Source of the DNA: TMED27 sp050633165 | GTDB lineage: Bacteria; Pseudomonadota; Alphaproteobacteria; Micavibrionales; Micavibrionaceae | NCBI GenBank assembly: GCA_050633165.1 | Contig: JBOEFZ010000064.1 | Coordinates: 1-45,203 of the forward strand | Reading direction: 5' to 3' | DNA: 45,203 bases | In this document: positions 7,960-16,789 of the stretch, one piece after another | Layout: each line of letters starts with the position of its first letter | Position numbering within the stretch: position 1 is the stretch's first letter | Position numbers and translations under genes: made by a program | Notes under the pieces: model-generated | What the model saw: only the letters and a program-made list of their open reading frames with translations | What the model was told of the DNA's origin: nothing | Databases searched by the model: none

Positions 7960-9378
7960 CTACTGAAACGCAACCTCATCAAAGCTCCGCAGCTTCCGGC
8001 TGTGCAGCTTTTCATTCGGGGTTTCGCGGAGGAGTTCCATGGTGCGGATTCCTACTTTTAAATGCTGGTCTACGCGTTCTCTATAAAAACTATCCGCCAT
8101 GCCGGGGAGTTTTAGTTGTCCATGCAGGGGTTTGTCGGACACGCAGAGCAGCGTTCCGTACGGCACGCGTAGCCTAAACCCATTGGCGGCAATCGTCCCG
8201 CTCTCCATATCCATGGCGATGGCGCGAGATTGGCTGAGGCGGCGGTTTTGGCGGATTAGGCTGCGTAGCTCCCAATTTCTATCATCTGTGGTGGCGACGG
8301 TTCCTGTGCGCATGATTTTCTTGACCTCATACCCTTCAACGCCGCAGACTTCCTCAACCGCTTTTTCCAACCCTTGTTGAATTTCGGCCAAGGCGGGGAC
8401 GGGGATGGAGGTTGGTAAATCCTCATCCAGAATATGATCTTCGCGCAAATATCCATGGGCGAGCACGTAATCGCCCAATTTTTGCGAATTCCGCAGCCCC
8501 GCGCAATGCCCCAGCATCAGCCAAGCATGCGGGCGCAGAACGCCGATATGATCGGTAATCGTCTTTGCATTGGACGGGCCGACGCCGATATTGACCATGG
8601 TGATGCCGTTGCCGTCCTCTCGCGTTAAGTGATAGGCGGGCATTTGCGGCATGCGGCCGCGCGGGTCGGGCTGCACAAAATCGCTATAACCATCTTTGCC
8701 GGCTTGTTTTTCACCCATCAAGGTAAATTCATCGATATAAAATTGGTAATTGGTGAAAATGACGTAGTTTTGGAAGCTGCATTCCGATGTGCCGCAATAA
8801 TGTTTGAGGCGCTGGAGACTTAAATCCGCGCGTGGGGCGGTGAATAGCGCGAGGGGGTCGTCCTCGCCCTGCCCCGCTACATGTGTGCCGTTGGCGATCT
8901 CATCATCCATAATGTCCAGATCCGGCACATCAAATAAATCGGGCAGATCACCCATTTGATCGGGGCTTAAACGTCCCTCAAGATGATAATCAGAGCCGAG
9001 CGCGAAATGGATCGGAATGGCGATATCACTCACGCCAATTTCGATCGGCACGTCGTGATTATGGCGGATCAGGCGCATTTGCTCGATATAATAATGTTTA
9101 AAGATATCGGGACGCGTGATGGTGGTGGAATAGCTCCCCGGTTTCGAGGCATAGCCGTAAGAGGTACGACTATCGGCGCGTTTGGCATATTTTGTTGTGA
9201 TTTTGATATAGGGGTAGAAGGCAGAAACGCGGGCTTTCGGCTTCTTTCCGTCCACATATTCATCGAAGGCGGCGCGCAGAAAGGCAATATGCTCATTATA
9301 AAGCGCCTCCAACGCCGCAAACGCGGCCTCGGGACATTCGAATTGTTTTGGTTTTGTGGGTTTTGGTGTCTTGCTCAT
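7960..9378 (-). CDS. amn: AMP nucleosidase
   Basis: AMP nucleosidase hydrolyses AMP to adenine and ribose 5-phosphate and helps control adenylate pools. The N-terminal domain (FYPYIKITTKYAKRADSRTS) and the C-terminal phosphorylase-like domain (TMVNIGVGPSNAKTITDH, HAWLMLGHCAGLR, MDMESGTIAANGFR) match the family, whose usual length is about 480 aa. I chose ATG 9378 (472 aa); an in-frame GTG at 9393 would add five residues. It lies 195 bases downstream of ftsY on the same strand. That gap holds a C-run on the + strand (9532-9542) and no clear terminator. Confidence 0.93.
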   Translation of the reverse strand: MSKTPKPTKPKQFECPEAAFAALEALYNEHIAFLRAAFDEYVDGKKPKARVSAFYPYIKITTKYAKRADSRTSYGYASKPGSYSTTITRPDIFKHYYIEQMRLIRHNHDVPIEIGVSDIAIPIHFALGSDYHLEGRLSPDQMGDLPDLFDVPDLDIMDDEIANGTHVAGQGEDDPLALFTAPRADLSLQRLKHYCGTSECSFQNYVIFTNYQFYIDEFTLMGEKQAGKDGYSDFVQPDPRGRMPQMPAYHLTREDGNGITMVNIGVGPSNAKTITDHIGVLRPHAWLMLGHCAGLRNSQKLGDYVLAHGYLREDHILDEDLPTSIPVPALAEIQQGLEKAVEEVCGVEGYEVKKIMRTGTVATTDDRNWELRSLIRQNRRLSQSRAIAMDMESGTIAANGFRLRVPYGTLLCVSDKPLHGQLKLPGMADSFYRERVDQHLKVGIRTMELLRETPNEKLHSRKLRSFDEVAFQ

Positions 9379-9573
9379 GGCTTCTATTATCACCTAAAAA
9401 CCCTTTAGAAACAATGAATCATTGACGAGATGGGTATTTTATCCTAATTTCTACATACCCTCATCACATGAAAGCATGGGTTAGGCATGTTGCGGCGGGG
9501 GTTTACATTGCCATAGGAAAGGAGTGCCTACCCCCTCCCCCCCTCTTTTGGGACGAACAAAGTGAAGGAGGTT

Positions 9574-10749
9574 TTATTCTTCTAATCCCATCAATGACTT
9601 AGCGTAGTGTTTCGGGTCGAAAGGTTGAAGGTCGTCTATTCCTTCGCCGATGCCGATGGCATGGACCGGTGTTTCGAATTGATCGGCGAGGCCGACGAGG
9701 ACGCCACCTTTGGCGCTGCCGTCTAGCTTGGTAACGATGAGGCCGCTGACATCGACCATGTCTTTGAACGCTTCGAGTTGCGAGAAGGCGTTTTGTCCGG
9801 TGGTGGAATCGAGCACAAGGAGCGTTGCATGCGGCACGTTTTCATCCTGCTTTTTCAACACGCGGACGATTTTGGCGAGTTCTTCCATCAAATTCGCCTT
9901 ATTTTGCAAGCGTCCTGCCGTATCGATCAAGAGGATATCCGCGCCCTGCTCTTTGGCTTGGCTATAGGCCTCGAACGCGACGGCGGCGGCATCCGCACCA
10001 AGGTCTTTGGCGATGAGTTTTCCGCCCGTGCGATCGGCCCAAATCTGGAGCTGTTCGGTTGCGGCGGCACGGAAGGTGTCACCGGCGGCGAGCATGATGC
10101 TCTTGCCTTGTGCTTTATACTGGTTCGCGAGCTTTCCGATTGTCGTTGTTTTTCCCACGCCATTCACGCCGGTCATCAGGATGACAAATGGGCCATCGGT
10201 TTTGCTGATTTCGAGCGGTTTTGCCACGGGTGTTAGGATATCGGCGATGACGGCGGCCAGCGCCTCGCGCGTTTCTTCCTCGCTAATGTCCTTGCCGAAG
10301 CGGTCTTTGGAGAATTCTTCGATAACCTTGGCGGCGGTGTGCGGGCCGAGGTCAGCCTCGATCAAGACATCTTCGAGCGCATCAAGCGTCTCTTGATCGA
10401 GCTTTTTCTTGGTGATGACATCGGTGATGCCTTGGGTGATTTTGTTGGTGGATTTGGACAGGCCAGATGTTAGGCGCGAGAGCCAGCCGCCCTCATCGCT
10501 ATGGTCGGATAATTCCTCCTCCTCCGCCGCGTCATCGCTCAGGTCATGCTCCGGCGTTGGGGTCATGTCGAGATCGTCGATAATCTCGGTTTCGGTTTCC
10601 TCCAATTTGTGTTGCGTGTCGGGATCGATTTCGGGTTCGTAATCCGTTGAGGGTTCGATCTGCGGTTCGCCTTTGGGGTGCAGGAGCGCTTCGTCACGCG
10701 CTTCTTCCTCTGCGGCTTTCTGGTTTTTCTTTTTACGCCAAAACATCAT
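9574..10749 (-). CDS. ftsY: Signal recognition particle receptor FtsY
   Basis: FtsY is the membrane-associated GTPase that receives SRP–ribosome complexes and works with Ffh, encoded 3.6 kb away on the other strand. The first ~90 residues form a Lys-rich start followed by a strongly acidic A-domain. The NG domain follows, with GVNGVGKTTTIGKLA (P-loop), DTFRAAA, DTAGR and TKLDGSAKGG. The length of 391 aa is normal. It lies 19 bases after mtaB, so the two probably share a transcript, as is usual in alphaproteobacteria. Confidence 0.97.
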   Translation of the reverse strand: MMFWRKKKNQKAAEEEARDEALLHPKGEPQIEPSTDYEPEIDPDTQHKLEETETEIIDDLDMTPTPEHDLSDDAAEEEELSDHSDEGGWLSRLTSGLSKSTNKITQGITDVITKKKLDQETLDALEDVLIEADLGPHTAAKVIEEFSKDRFGKDISEEETREALAAVIADILTPVAKPLEISKTDGPFVILMTGVNGVGKTTTIGKLANQYKAQGKSIMLAAGDTFRAAATEQLQIWADRTGGKLIAKDLGADAAAVAFEAYSQAKEQGADILLIDTAGRLQNKANLMEELAKIVRVLKKQDENVPHATLLVLDSTTGQNAFSQLEAFKDMVDVSGLIVTKLDGSAKGGVLVGLADQFETPVHAIGIGEGIDDLQPFDPKHYAKSLMGLEE

Positions 10750-10768
10750 ATTACCATTATAACTTTCT

Positions 10769-12031
10769 TTATGCTGTTACGCCAAGAAGCTTATCACCTT
10801 CGATGGATTTTAAATTGACGGTGATCAATGCGCCGACTTCGTGTTCGCCTTCGAGAGTAACAGGTGCGAAGTTTTCGGTGTGGCCTGTATTGCCCTTTTC
10901 AACGACGATTTGCGCGGTTTTGCCCAAGTTTCGGGTTAGGAGCTTTTGAAGTTGTTGATTGCCGAGCGCACGTAGGATTTTTGCGCGTTCTTTGCGGATT
11001 GGGACTGGGACTTGATCCGGAATTTTCGCGGCGGGTGTTCCGTCCCGTTCCGAATATGGGAAGACGTGGAGGTAGGTTAGGTCGCATTCCTCGACGCATT
11101 TTAGGGTGTTTTGGAACATCTCCTCCGTTTCGGTGGGAAAGCCGGTGATGATATCGGCGCCAAATTCGATGTCGGGACGTAAATCGCGAGCGCGTTTGCA
11201 CATTTCGATGGCGTCTTCGCGTAAATGGCGGCGTTTCATGCGTTTTAGGATCATGTCATCGCCCGATTGGAGGCTGAGATGCAGATGCGGCATGAGGCGC
11301 GGTTCTTCGGCGATGAGCTGCCAGAGGTCGTCGTCGATTTCGGCGGGATCGAGGGATGACATGCGGATGCGCGGCAAGTCGGGGACGAGCGCGAGAACGC
11401 GGCGGATCATTTGCCCTAAGGTTGGTTTTCCGGGAAGGTCAGGGCCGTAGGAGGTTACATCAACGCCAGTCATGACGATTTCTTTATAGCCTTGGGCGAC
11501 GAGCTTGCGGGCTTCGGCAACGATCACGCCAATCGGGACGGAGCGCGAATTACCGCGGCCATAAGGGATGATGCAAAAGGTGCAGCGATGGTCGCAGCCA
11601 TTTTGCACCTGTAGGAACGCACGCGCGCGATCCTCGAATGCTCCATCATGTCCAGTGACGAGGTGGCCTGCGGTTTCCTTGACCTCCATAATGTCGCGGA
11701 CGAGGACGGGGTCGTTATGCTGCGTCGTCCATGTATCGCGTTTGAGTTTTAGGTCATTGCCGATGATTTGGTCGATTTCAGGCATTGCCGCGTAGCTGTC
11801 CGGTGCAATTTGGGAGGCGCAGCCGGTGACGATGATTTTGGCCTCGGGATTTTCGCGGCGCGCTTTGCGGATCGCTTGGCGTGCTTGGCGCTCGGCTTCC
11901 TTTGTGACGGCGCAGGTGTTGAAGATGATTGCATCATCGAGGCCAGCAGCGGAGGCGTGACCGCGCATCACTTCACTTTCGTAAGTGTTGAGGCGGCAGC
12001 CGAAGGTTATGATTTTTGGTTCTCTACTCAT
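10769..12031 (-). CDS. mtaB: tRNA t6A37 methylthiotransferase MtaB
   Basis: This radical-SAM enzyme adds a methylthio group to N6-threonylcarbamoyladenosine at position 37 of tRNAs reading ANN codons. The N-terminal methylthiotransferase domain carries three cluster cysteines (C12 in FGCRLN, C40 in NTCAV, C71 in TGCAS). The radical-SAM motif CxxxCxxC is C146-DHR-C150-TF-C153, and a TRAM-like tail closes the protein. FGCRLN and the 420-aa length fit MtaB better than MiaB or RimO. In related genomes the gene commonly lies between dapF and ftsY; here the dapF side is interrupted by the M20 gene. Confidence 0.93.
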   Translation of the reverse strand: MSREPKIITFGCRLNTYESEVMRGHASAAGLDDAIIFNTCAVTKEAERQARQAIRKARRENPEAKIIVTGCASQIAPDSYAAMPEIDQIIGNDLKLKRDTWTTQHNDPVLVRDIMEVKETAGHLVTGHDGAFEDRARAFLQVQNGCDHRCTFCIIPYGRGNSRSVPIGVIVAEARKLVAQGYKEIVMTGVDVTSYGPDLPGKPTLGQMIRRVLALVPDLPRIRMSSLDPAEIDDDLWQLIAEEPRLMPHLHLSLQSGDDMILKRMKRRHLREDAIEMCKRARDLRPDIEFGADIITGFPTETEEMFQNTLKCVEECDLTYLHVFPYSERDGTPAAKIPDQVPVPIRKERAKILRALGNQQLQKLLTRNLGKTAQIVVEKGNTGHTENFAPVTLEGEHEVGALITVNLKSIEGDKLLGVTA

Positions 12032-12038
12032 TATTTGT

Positions 12039-12067
12039 TTGACATAAAATGATATTGTTTTTATAAA
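12039..12067 (+). promoter_or_regulatory. Strong sigma-70-like promoter for the M20 amidohydrolase
   Basis: TTGACA (12039-12044), a 17-base spacer and TATAAA (12062-12067) make a near-consensus promoter. The start would be near 12074, about 30 bases before the ATG at 12104. It lies entirely in the gap between the divergent mtaB and M20 genes. Confidence 0.65.
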
Positions 12068-12103
12068 CTAGCATATTACTACCAATAGGAAAATACATTA
12101 GCT

Positions 12104-13354
12104 ATGAATATTCGTCCTGAACTGATCGCAAAAGCGAAGCAAGCTGTATCTTGGCGCCGAACCCTCCATCAAAACCCGCAAGTGGGCTATGAGGAGGAGT
12201 TTGCAAGCGATTTTATTAAACATAAGCTTTCTGAATTCGGCCTTCAATATACAGATGGTTGGGGCAAAAAAGATGGCAAAGGTGGCTATGGCGTTGTTGC
12301 GATAATTGAAGGAAAACAAAACACCTCCGGTAAAGTTGTTGCTCTACGCGCGGATATGGACGCACTTAAAATAACAGAACAAACAGGCCTGTTGTGGTCT
12401 TCGCAAAACCCGGGTTTCATGCATGCGTGTGGTCATGACGGTCACACCGCAAGCCTTCTTGTGGCAACGCAATATCTTGCTGAAACCCGTAACTTTGATG
12501 GTACGGCTGTTATCATTTTTCAGCCTGCGGAAGAAGGTGGGGGCGGAGCGCTCCAGATGATAAAAGAAGGCGTTCTTGATCAGCATAACGTTGACGAAGT
12601 TTACGCTTTCCACAATTGGCCATTGCTTCCACTTGGGCAAGCCATGGTCTGGCATGATGTTGCCTTGGCTGGAGCAAAATCGTTTAACATCACACTTACC
12701 GGTAAGGGCGGGCATGGTGGTATTGATGCTAACGATAAGACTCCGACAGATGCGGCAGGTTTCATTCTTAGTAAAATCACAAAATCAAAAAGACATGGCG
12801 TACCTTCACCCCTCAGTAGAATCATAAAGAGGATAAAACGTGATAAGAGTAAAATTCATGCCAATGTCCACGGTGAGAATGTCCCTGAAAATGTTATTCA
12901 GAAATACGCAACGCTTGAAGGAACGATGCGTTTTTTCAAGCTTAGTCAGGAGCAATACTTCACTCGAAAATTAGAACAAGCTGTTAAATCCGCCACTAAA
13001 GAGTTTAGTGTTAGTGCCAATATTCGTTATCCAATCTTCTATCCCGTATCGGTTAATAATACTTTATGCGCAAAATTTTCGCAGGAAGTCCTTAACACAA
13101 TTCTCGGCAAGAGTAACGTACATGTCCAAAGTGACCCCATTCCAGGGTCAGAGGATTTTGCAGGCTTCTTACAGGAAAGACCGGGAGCCATGGTATTTAT
13201 AGGGCAAGCTGACCCTAAAGATCCCAATGCAGCATGCAGCCAAATGGTGCACCAGCCGACATACGACTTTAACGATAACGCCCTACCTGTTGCTGCCGCA
13301 TGGTTTGTCGATATAATCGAAAAAAGAATGCCACTTACAGATTTAAACCTTTAA
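12104..13354 (+). CDS. M20D-family amidohydrolase (hippurate / N-acyl-amino-acid hydrolase type)
   Basis: Members hydrolyse amide bonds of N-acyl amino acids or similar conjugates with two metal ions. Metal and catalytic residues are visible: Asp in LRADMDAL, C109 and H111 in HACGHDGHTA, E143-E144 in PAEEGG, H170 in AFHNWP, and the late His in VHQPTYDFND. GKGGHGG marks the dimerisation domain. The exact substrate is unknown. The gene is A/T-richer than mtaB and dapF on either side, has its own promoter and lies opposite in direction within a normally continuous dapF–mtaB–ftsY cluster. Its last 12 bases overlap the 3' end of dapF. This is best read as an inserted gene. Confidence 0.88.
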   Translation: MNIRPELIAKAKQAVSWRRTLHQNPQVGYEEEFASDFIKHKLSEFGLQYTDGWGKKDGKGGYGVVAIIEGKQNTSGKVVALRADMDALKITEQTGLLWSSQNPGFMHACGHDGHTASLLVATQYLAETRNFDGTAVIIFQPAEEGGGGALQMIKEGVLDQHNVDEVYAFHNWPLLPLGQAMVWHDVALAGAKSFNITLTGKGGHGGIDANDKTPTDAAGFILSKITKSKRHGVPSPLSRIIKRIKRDKSKIHANVHGENVPENVIQKYATLEGTMRFFKLSQEQYFTRKLEQAVKSATKEFSVSANIRYPIFYPVSVNNTLCAKFSQEVLNTILGKSNVHVQSDPIPGSEDFAGFLQERPGAMVFIGQADPKDPNAACSQMVHQPTYDFNDNALPVAAAWFVDIIEKRMPLTDLNL

Positions 13355-14116
13355 TTCGCCATCAAACACATAGGCCACTGGGCCGGTCATGAGGGCTTCT
13401 CCTTGAGCATTGAGCTCTATGAAGAGTGAGCCGCCGTCGAGGATGATTTCGGTTTTACGCTCTATCAAGCCCTTATGCTGCGCGGCGATGGCGGTGGCGC
13501 AGGCGCCGGAGCCGCAGGCGAGGGTTATGCCGCAGCCGCGCTCCCATGTGATTTGTCGGATTTTGTTGTCTCCGACGATTTGGCAGAATTCTACGTTTGT
13601 GCGTTCGGGGAATAGGTCGAGGTTGCTTTCGATTTGTGGGCCGAGTTCGGTTGGGGCGATGGCGTTTAGGTCATCGAGGAAGAAAACGCAGTGCGGGTTG
13701 CCCATGTTGATAGTGACAGGTGACGGTAGACGGGTGTCGGGTGACGGTATTTCTTCGATGGATAAAGCAGCGCCCATATTGATGGTGATGAGGCCATTGG
13801 ATGCGGATTCGGCGCTTAGCACCCCCCTGCCCGTTTCGATGGCGCAGGATGTGCTGCCGCGCTCTTTCATGACGATGTCGGCGACGCAGCGTGTGGCGTT
13901 TCCGCAAGCCGCGCTCTCAGAACCATCAGCGTTGTAGAAACGGGCGAAAATGTCGGCATTGTTGGAGGGTTCGAGGATGGTCAAGAGATCACACCCCACG
14001 CCGAAATTGCGGTGGCAGATATGTTGAATTTGCTCAGGAGTTAGGGTTTTGGATTCCCCTCTGAAATCCAAAATGACAAAATCATTTCCTAGGCCGTGCA
14101 TTTTTTTAAAGTTCAT
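13343..14116 (-). CDS. dapF: Diaminopimelate epimerase
   Basis: The enzyme converts LL- to meso-diaminopimelate for lysine and peptidoglycan. The two catalytic cysteines are C71 (ACGNATRC) and C201 (ACGSGAC), and HGLGNDFV, INMGNPHC and ERGCGITLACG are also diagnostic. The protein is 257 aa, slightly short. The connection between TINMG and INMGNPH is only ~20 residues, about half that of many relatives, and residues 123-133 (IPSPDTRLPSP) are encoded by a short DNA repeat that also occurs in trmD. The gene starts 233 bases from the divergent ffh start. Confidence 0.95.
   Translation of the reverse strand: MNFKKMHGLGNDFVILDFRGESKTLTPEQIQHICHRNFGVGCDLLTILEPSNNADIFARFYNADGSESAACGNATRCVADIVMKERGSTSCAIETGRGVLSAESASNGLITINMGAALSIEEIPSPDTRLPSPVTINMGNPHCVFFLDDLNAIAPTELGPQIESNLDLFPERTNVEFCQIVGDNKIRQITWERGCGITLACGSGACATAIAAQHKGLIERKTEIILDGGSLFIELNAQGEALMTGPVAYVFDGELKV
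13719..13750 (+). repeat. GGTGACGG-type repeat inside dapF
   Basis: On the + strand this 32-base segment begins GGTGACGGTAGAC and ends CGGGTGACGGTAT. It matches 26 of 32 positions of 17635-17666 inside trmD. Here it lies on the non-coding strand and is read in frame as dapF codons 123-133. Confidence 0.6.
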
Positions 14117-14137
14117 ATCGTACCTTTAAATTTTCAA

Positions 14138-14219
14138 ACCACAGAGATTAAAGAGGGTATTAAGAGGTTAAAGAGTAAAAATCTCTTTAACCTCGTTTTT
14201 TCTCTTTAATCTCTGTGGT
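14138..14219. repeat. Long hairpin repeat ACCACAGAG...CTCTGTGGT between dapF and ffh
   Basis: The outer arms ACCACAGAGATTAAAGAG (14138-14155) and its exact reverse complement (14202-14219) give 18 perfect pairs. The inner arms GAGGTTAAAGAG (14164-14175) and CTCTTTAACCTC (14183-14194) give 12 more, around a 7-base loop. The two stems are separated by 7-8 unpaired bases. It lies 22 bases upstream of dapF and just before the likely ffh promoter. Confidence 0.8.
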
Positions 14220-14226
14220 AATTTGC

Positions 14227-14255
14227 TTGACACTATAGCGATAATTTCATAGCTT
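14227..14255 (+). promoter_or_regulatory. Possible ffh promoter
   Basis: A perfect TTGACA (14227-14232) is followed after 17 bases by a poor -10 (TAGCTT, 14250-14255). The leader to the ffh ATG would be about 90 bases and contains no structure I recognise. Confidence 0.35.
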
Positions 14256-14349
14256 GCACGAAATTTCCACTGATTGTTATTGAATCAGTGCTTAACGGTA
14301 CACCTCATTCGGCGCGAACGCTCAATGGGGCTTTTGGTTTATTGGATTT

Positions 14350-15837
14350 ATGTTTGACAGTTTGAGCGATAAATTAGGGTCTGTTTTCGGGAAGCTTCGC
14401 GGTAAGGGGAGTTTGTCGGAGAATGATGTTATGGCGGTGAGCCGTGAGATCAGGATTGCTTTGCTGGAGGCGGATGTTGCCTTGCCTGTCGTGAAGGACT
14501 TTATTGCAGGCATTAAGGACAAGGCCGTTGGGCAGGACGTGATTAAGGGCGTTAATCCGGGGCAGCAGGTTATTAAGATTGTCCATGATGCGCTGGTCGA
14601 GATGCTTGGCTCTGAGACTGCGGATTTGCAGTTTGCTACGCCGCCTTGTGCGTATTTGATGGTGGGTTTGCAGGGGTCTGGTAAGACGACATCAACAGCG
14701 AAGATTGCTAAGCACCTGACCGATAAGCATAAGAAGAAGGTTTTGATGGCGTCTCTCGACGTGTATCGCCCGGCGGCGCAGGAGCAGTTGGCGCAGCTTG
14801 GGGAACAGACAGAGATTGCGACTTTGCCGATTGTAGAGGGGCAAAAGCCGCTCGCGATTGCGGAGCGTGCGATGGATGCGGCGCGGAAGGAAGGGTATGA
14901 CGTTGTTATGCTCGATACCGCGGGGCGTTTGAGCATTGATGAAGAGTTGATGGCGGAAGTTGCCGACATCCAAAAAGCGACGAAGCCGGTTGAAACGCTG
15001 CTCGTGGCGGATGCGATGACGGGGCAAGATGCGGTGCAAACTGCAAGCGCGTTTGATGCGGTTGTGCCTTTGTCTGGGATTATGCTGACGCGGGTGGATG
15101 GCGATGCGCGCGGTGGTGCGGCGATGTCGATGAAGGCCGTGACTGGGAAGCCGATTAAGTTGCTTGGGGTTGGTGAGAAATGGGATGCGCTCGAAAGCTT
15201 TCACCCTGACCGAATTGCGGGACGGATTTTGGGGATGGGCGATGTGGTTTCCTTGGTGGAGAAAGCCGTTGAGACTGTGGACGCCGATGAAGCGGCGAAG
15301 ATGGCCAAGAAGTTCAAGAAAGGCCAGTTTGACTTTAATGATTTGCTTTCCCAGATGCAGCAGATGAAGAAAATGGGCGGTATGGGCGCGATGATGAAGA
15401 TGTTGCCCGGCATTGGGAACATGGCGGGGCAGCTTGAGGAAGCGGGGATGGATGACAGCTTTATCAAGCGGCAGGAAGCGATCATCTTCTCCATGACCAA
15501 AGAGGAGCGTGCGAAGCCGGAATTGCTTAACATGCGTCGTAAGCAGCGGATTGCGGCGGGTTCAGGGACGAGCGTGCAGGAGATTAACAAGCTCGTAAAA
15601 CAGCATAAGCAGATGCAATCCATGATGAAAAAGATGAAGAAAATGGGCATGGGCGGCATGATGAAGCAAATGAAGGGCATGATGGGCGGCAAGGCCGATG
15701 AGCTTGAGCTAATGGCGCAGAGCATGGATCCGGATGCGCTTGGCAAGGATTTAGCGGGATTGGGGAGTAAGGATGCAGGGCCTTTGGGCGATAATCCTTT
15801 TGCCCCCGGCGGCCCGCTTTATAGAGGGGGTAAGTAA
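14350..15837 (+). CDS. ffh: Signal recognition particle GTPase Ffh
   Basis: Ffh binds signal sequences of nascent membrane proteins with 4.5S RNA and docks on FtsY. The N domain is followed by the G domain: GLQGSGKTTSTAKIA (P-loop), DVYRPAA, DTAGR, TRVDGDARGG. The Met-rich M domain is residues ~300-450 (QQMKKMGGMGAMMKMLPG, then KMKKMGMGGMMKQMKGMMG). At 495 aa it is slightly longer than usual, with a C-terminal Gly/Pro-rich tail. It starts the run ffh–(105-aa membrane protein)–rpsP–rimM–trmD–rplS. Its TAA overlaps the next ATG by one base. Confidence 0.97.
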   Translation: MFDSLSDKLGSVFGKLRGKGSLSENDVMAVSREIRIALLEADVALPVVKDFIAGIKDKAVGQDVIKGVNPGQQVIKIVHDALVEMLGSETADLQFATPPCAYLMVGLQGSGKTTSTAKIAKHLTDKHKKKVLMASLDVYRPAAQEQLAQLGEQTEIATLPIVEGQKPLAIAERAMDAARKEGYDVVMLDTAGRLSIDEELMAEVADIQKATKPVETLLVADAMTGQDAVQTASAFDAVVPLSGIMLTRVDGDARGGAAMSMKAVTGKPIKLLGVGEKWDALESFHPDRIAGRILGMGDVVSLVEKAVETVDADEAAKMAKKFKKGQFDFNDLLSQMQQMKKMGGMGAMMKMLPGIGNMAGQLEEAGMDDSFIKRQEAIIFSMTKEERAKPELLNMRRKQRIAAGSGTSVQEINKLVKQHKQMQSMMKKMKKMGMGGMMKQMKGMMGGKADELELMAQSMDPDALGKDLAGLGSKDAGPLGDNPFAPGGPLYRGGK

Positions 15838-16154
15838 TGACCAAACCTCTAAAATTATTATCATTTATAGGCACAAATATTTTATCGCTAATTGTATGTT
15901 TTGTAATCTTAATTCCATTTTCGGGAATTTATTACGATGCTTCACCAAAGTTACTTGGATACAAAGCTTTAGGTACCATCTTGGGTTATTTCGCATGGGG
16001 TGTATTTTTAGCGCCTATTATAGGCCTAATCATTGGCATTTGCGCATGGATAGACGGAAGCTTTAAGAACAGCATAAAAATCAGTCTCATTCCTGCTGCT
16101 TATGCAGTCACAGTATTTATTTGTTATGGCATTTTAGAATTTTTAACTGATTGA
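15837..16154 (+). CDS. Small three-helix membrane protein, unknown function, between ffh and rpsP
   Basis: The protein is 105 aa with three hydrophobic segments (about residues 10-32, 45-68 and 80-100) and no recognised domain. Its ATG shares a base with the ffh stop (TAATG), and GAGGGGG just upstream is a good ribosome-binding site, so translation is probably coupled to ffh. The DNA is much A/T-richer than ffh and rpsP, and the gene is not part of the usual ffh–rpsP junction, which points to a later insertion. Confidence 0.65.
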   Translation: MTKPLKLLSFIGTNILSLIVCFVILIPFSGIYYDASPKLLGYKALGTILGYFAWGVFLAPIIGLIIGICAWIDGSFKNSIKISLIPAAYAVTVFICYGILEFLTD

Positions 16155-16171
16155 ATTAAAGGAGAAAAATT

Positions 16172-16708
16172 ATGGCACTTGCAATCAGACTAGCTAGAGG
16201 TGGACGAAAGGGTCGTCCATTTTATCGTATCGTTGTTGCGGATAAGCGTATGCCCCGCGATGGTCGTTACATCGAGAAATTGGGGACTTATAACCCGCTT
16301 CTCGAAAATGACAATGAGCAGCGCGTGCAGCTTGTTGAAGATCGCGTGAAATACTGGCTCGGTGAAGGCGCGAAGCCGTCCGAGCGCGTTGCGATCTTCC
16401 TTGGTAAAGCGGGCTTGATCCCGATGCCTGAGCAATCCAACCGCCCGAACAAATCCAAGCCGGGTGAAAAGCAAGTTCAGCTGAAAGCTGATAAGGAAGA
16501 GAAGCAAGCGGAAGCTGCTGAAGCCGCAAAAGCAGCGGCGGAAGAAGCCAAAGCGGCAGAAGAAGCGGCGAAAGCGGAAGCAGAAGCAGCCCCAGCGGAA
16601 GAAGCGCCAGCCGAAGACGCTGCGGCTCCTGAAGCGGAAGCGGAAGCACCTGCTGCCGAGGAAGCTCCGGCGGAAGAAGAAAAAGCAGAAGAAAAGCCTG
16701 CTGAATAA
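16172..16708 (+). CDS. rpsP: 30S ribosomal protein S16 with long acidic/Ala-rich tail
   Basis: Residues 1-80 are a standard S16 (LAIRLARGGRKGRPFYRIVV, RDGRYIEKLGTYNPL, GAKPSERV). S16 binds 16S rRNA during early 30S assembly. The protein is 178 aa, about twice the core length: residues ~100-178 are a Lys/Glu/Ala-rich, then Glu/Ala/Pro-rich tail ending EEKPAE. Such tails occur in alphaproteobacterial S16 but this one is long. AAAGGAG upstream is a strong ribosome-binding site. Confidence 0.96.
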   Translation: MALAIRLARGGRKGRPFYRIVVADKRMPRDGRYIEKLGTYNPLLENDNEQRVQLVEDRVKYWLGEGAKPSERVAIFLGKAGLIPMPEQSNRPNKSKPGEKQVQLKADKEEKQAEAAEAAKAAAEEAKAAEEAAKAEAEAAPAEEAPAEDAAAPEAEAEAPAAEEAPAEEEKAEEKPAE

Positions 16709-16715
16709 ATTTTCT

Positions 16716-16785
16716 AACCACCAAGGCACGAAGACACCAAGGTTTTTATTTTGGGTGTTCTTTGTGCCTTGGTGTCTTGGTGGTT
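16716..16785. repeat. Inverted repeat AACCACCAAG...CTTGGTGGTT before rimM
   Basis: The left arm (16716-16742) begins AACCACCAAGGCACGAAG and continues ACACCAAGG. The right arm, read on the minus strand, is AACCACCAAGACACCAAG then GCACAAAG. Both arms are built from the same 8-base units in different order, so pairing is perfect only for parts. The right end leaves four bases before the rimM ATG and supplies GGTGG as a possible ribosome-binding site. Confidence 0.65.
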
Positions 16786-16789
16786 CAAA

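Noticed and set aside
9532..9547. C-run on the + strand (G-tract on the minus strand) between ftsY and amn as a G-quadruplex
   Set aside because: There are two long G-runs on the minus strand, not four separated ones; a quadruplex is possible only by splitting the runs, which is too weak to claim.
14233..14349. Possible 4.5S SRP RNA upstream of ffh
   Set aside because: No long rod-like pairing and no GGAA/GNAR tetraloop with the conserved asymmetric loop is present.
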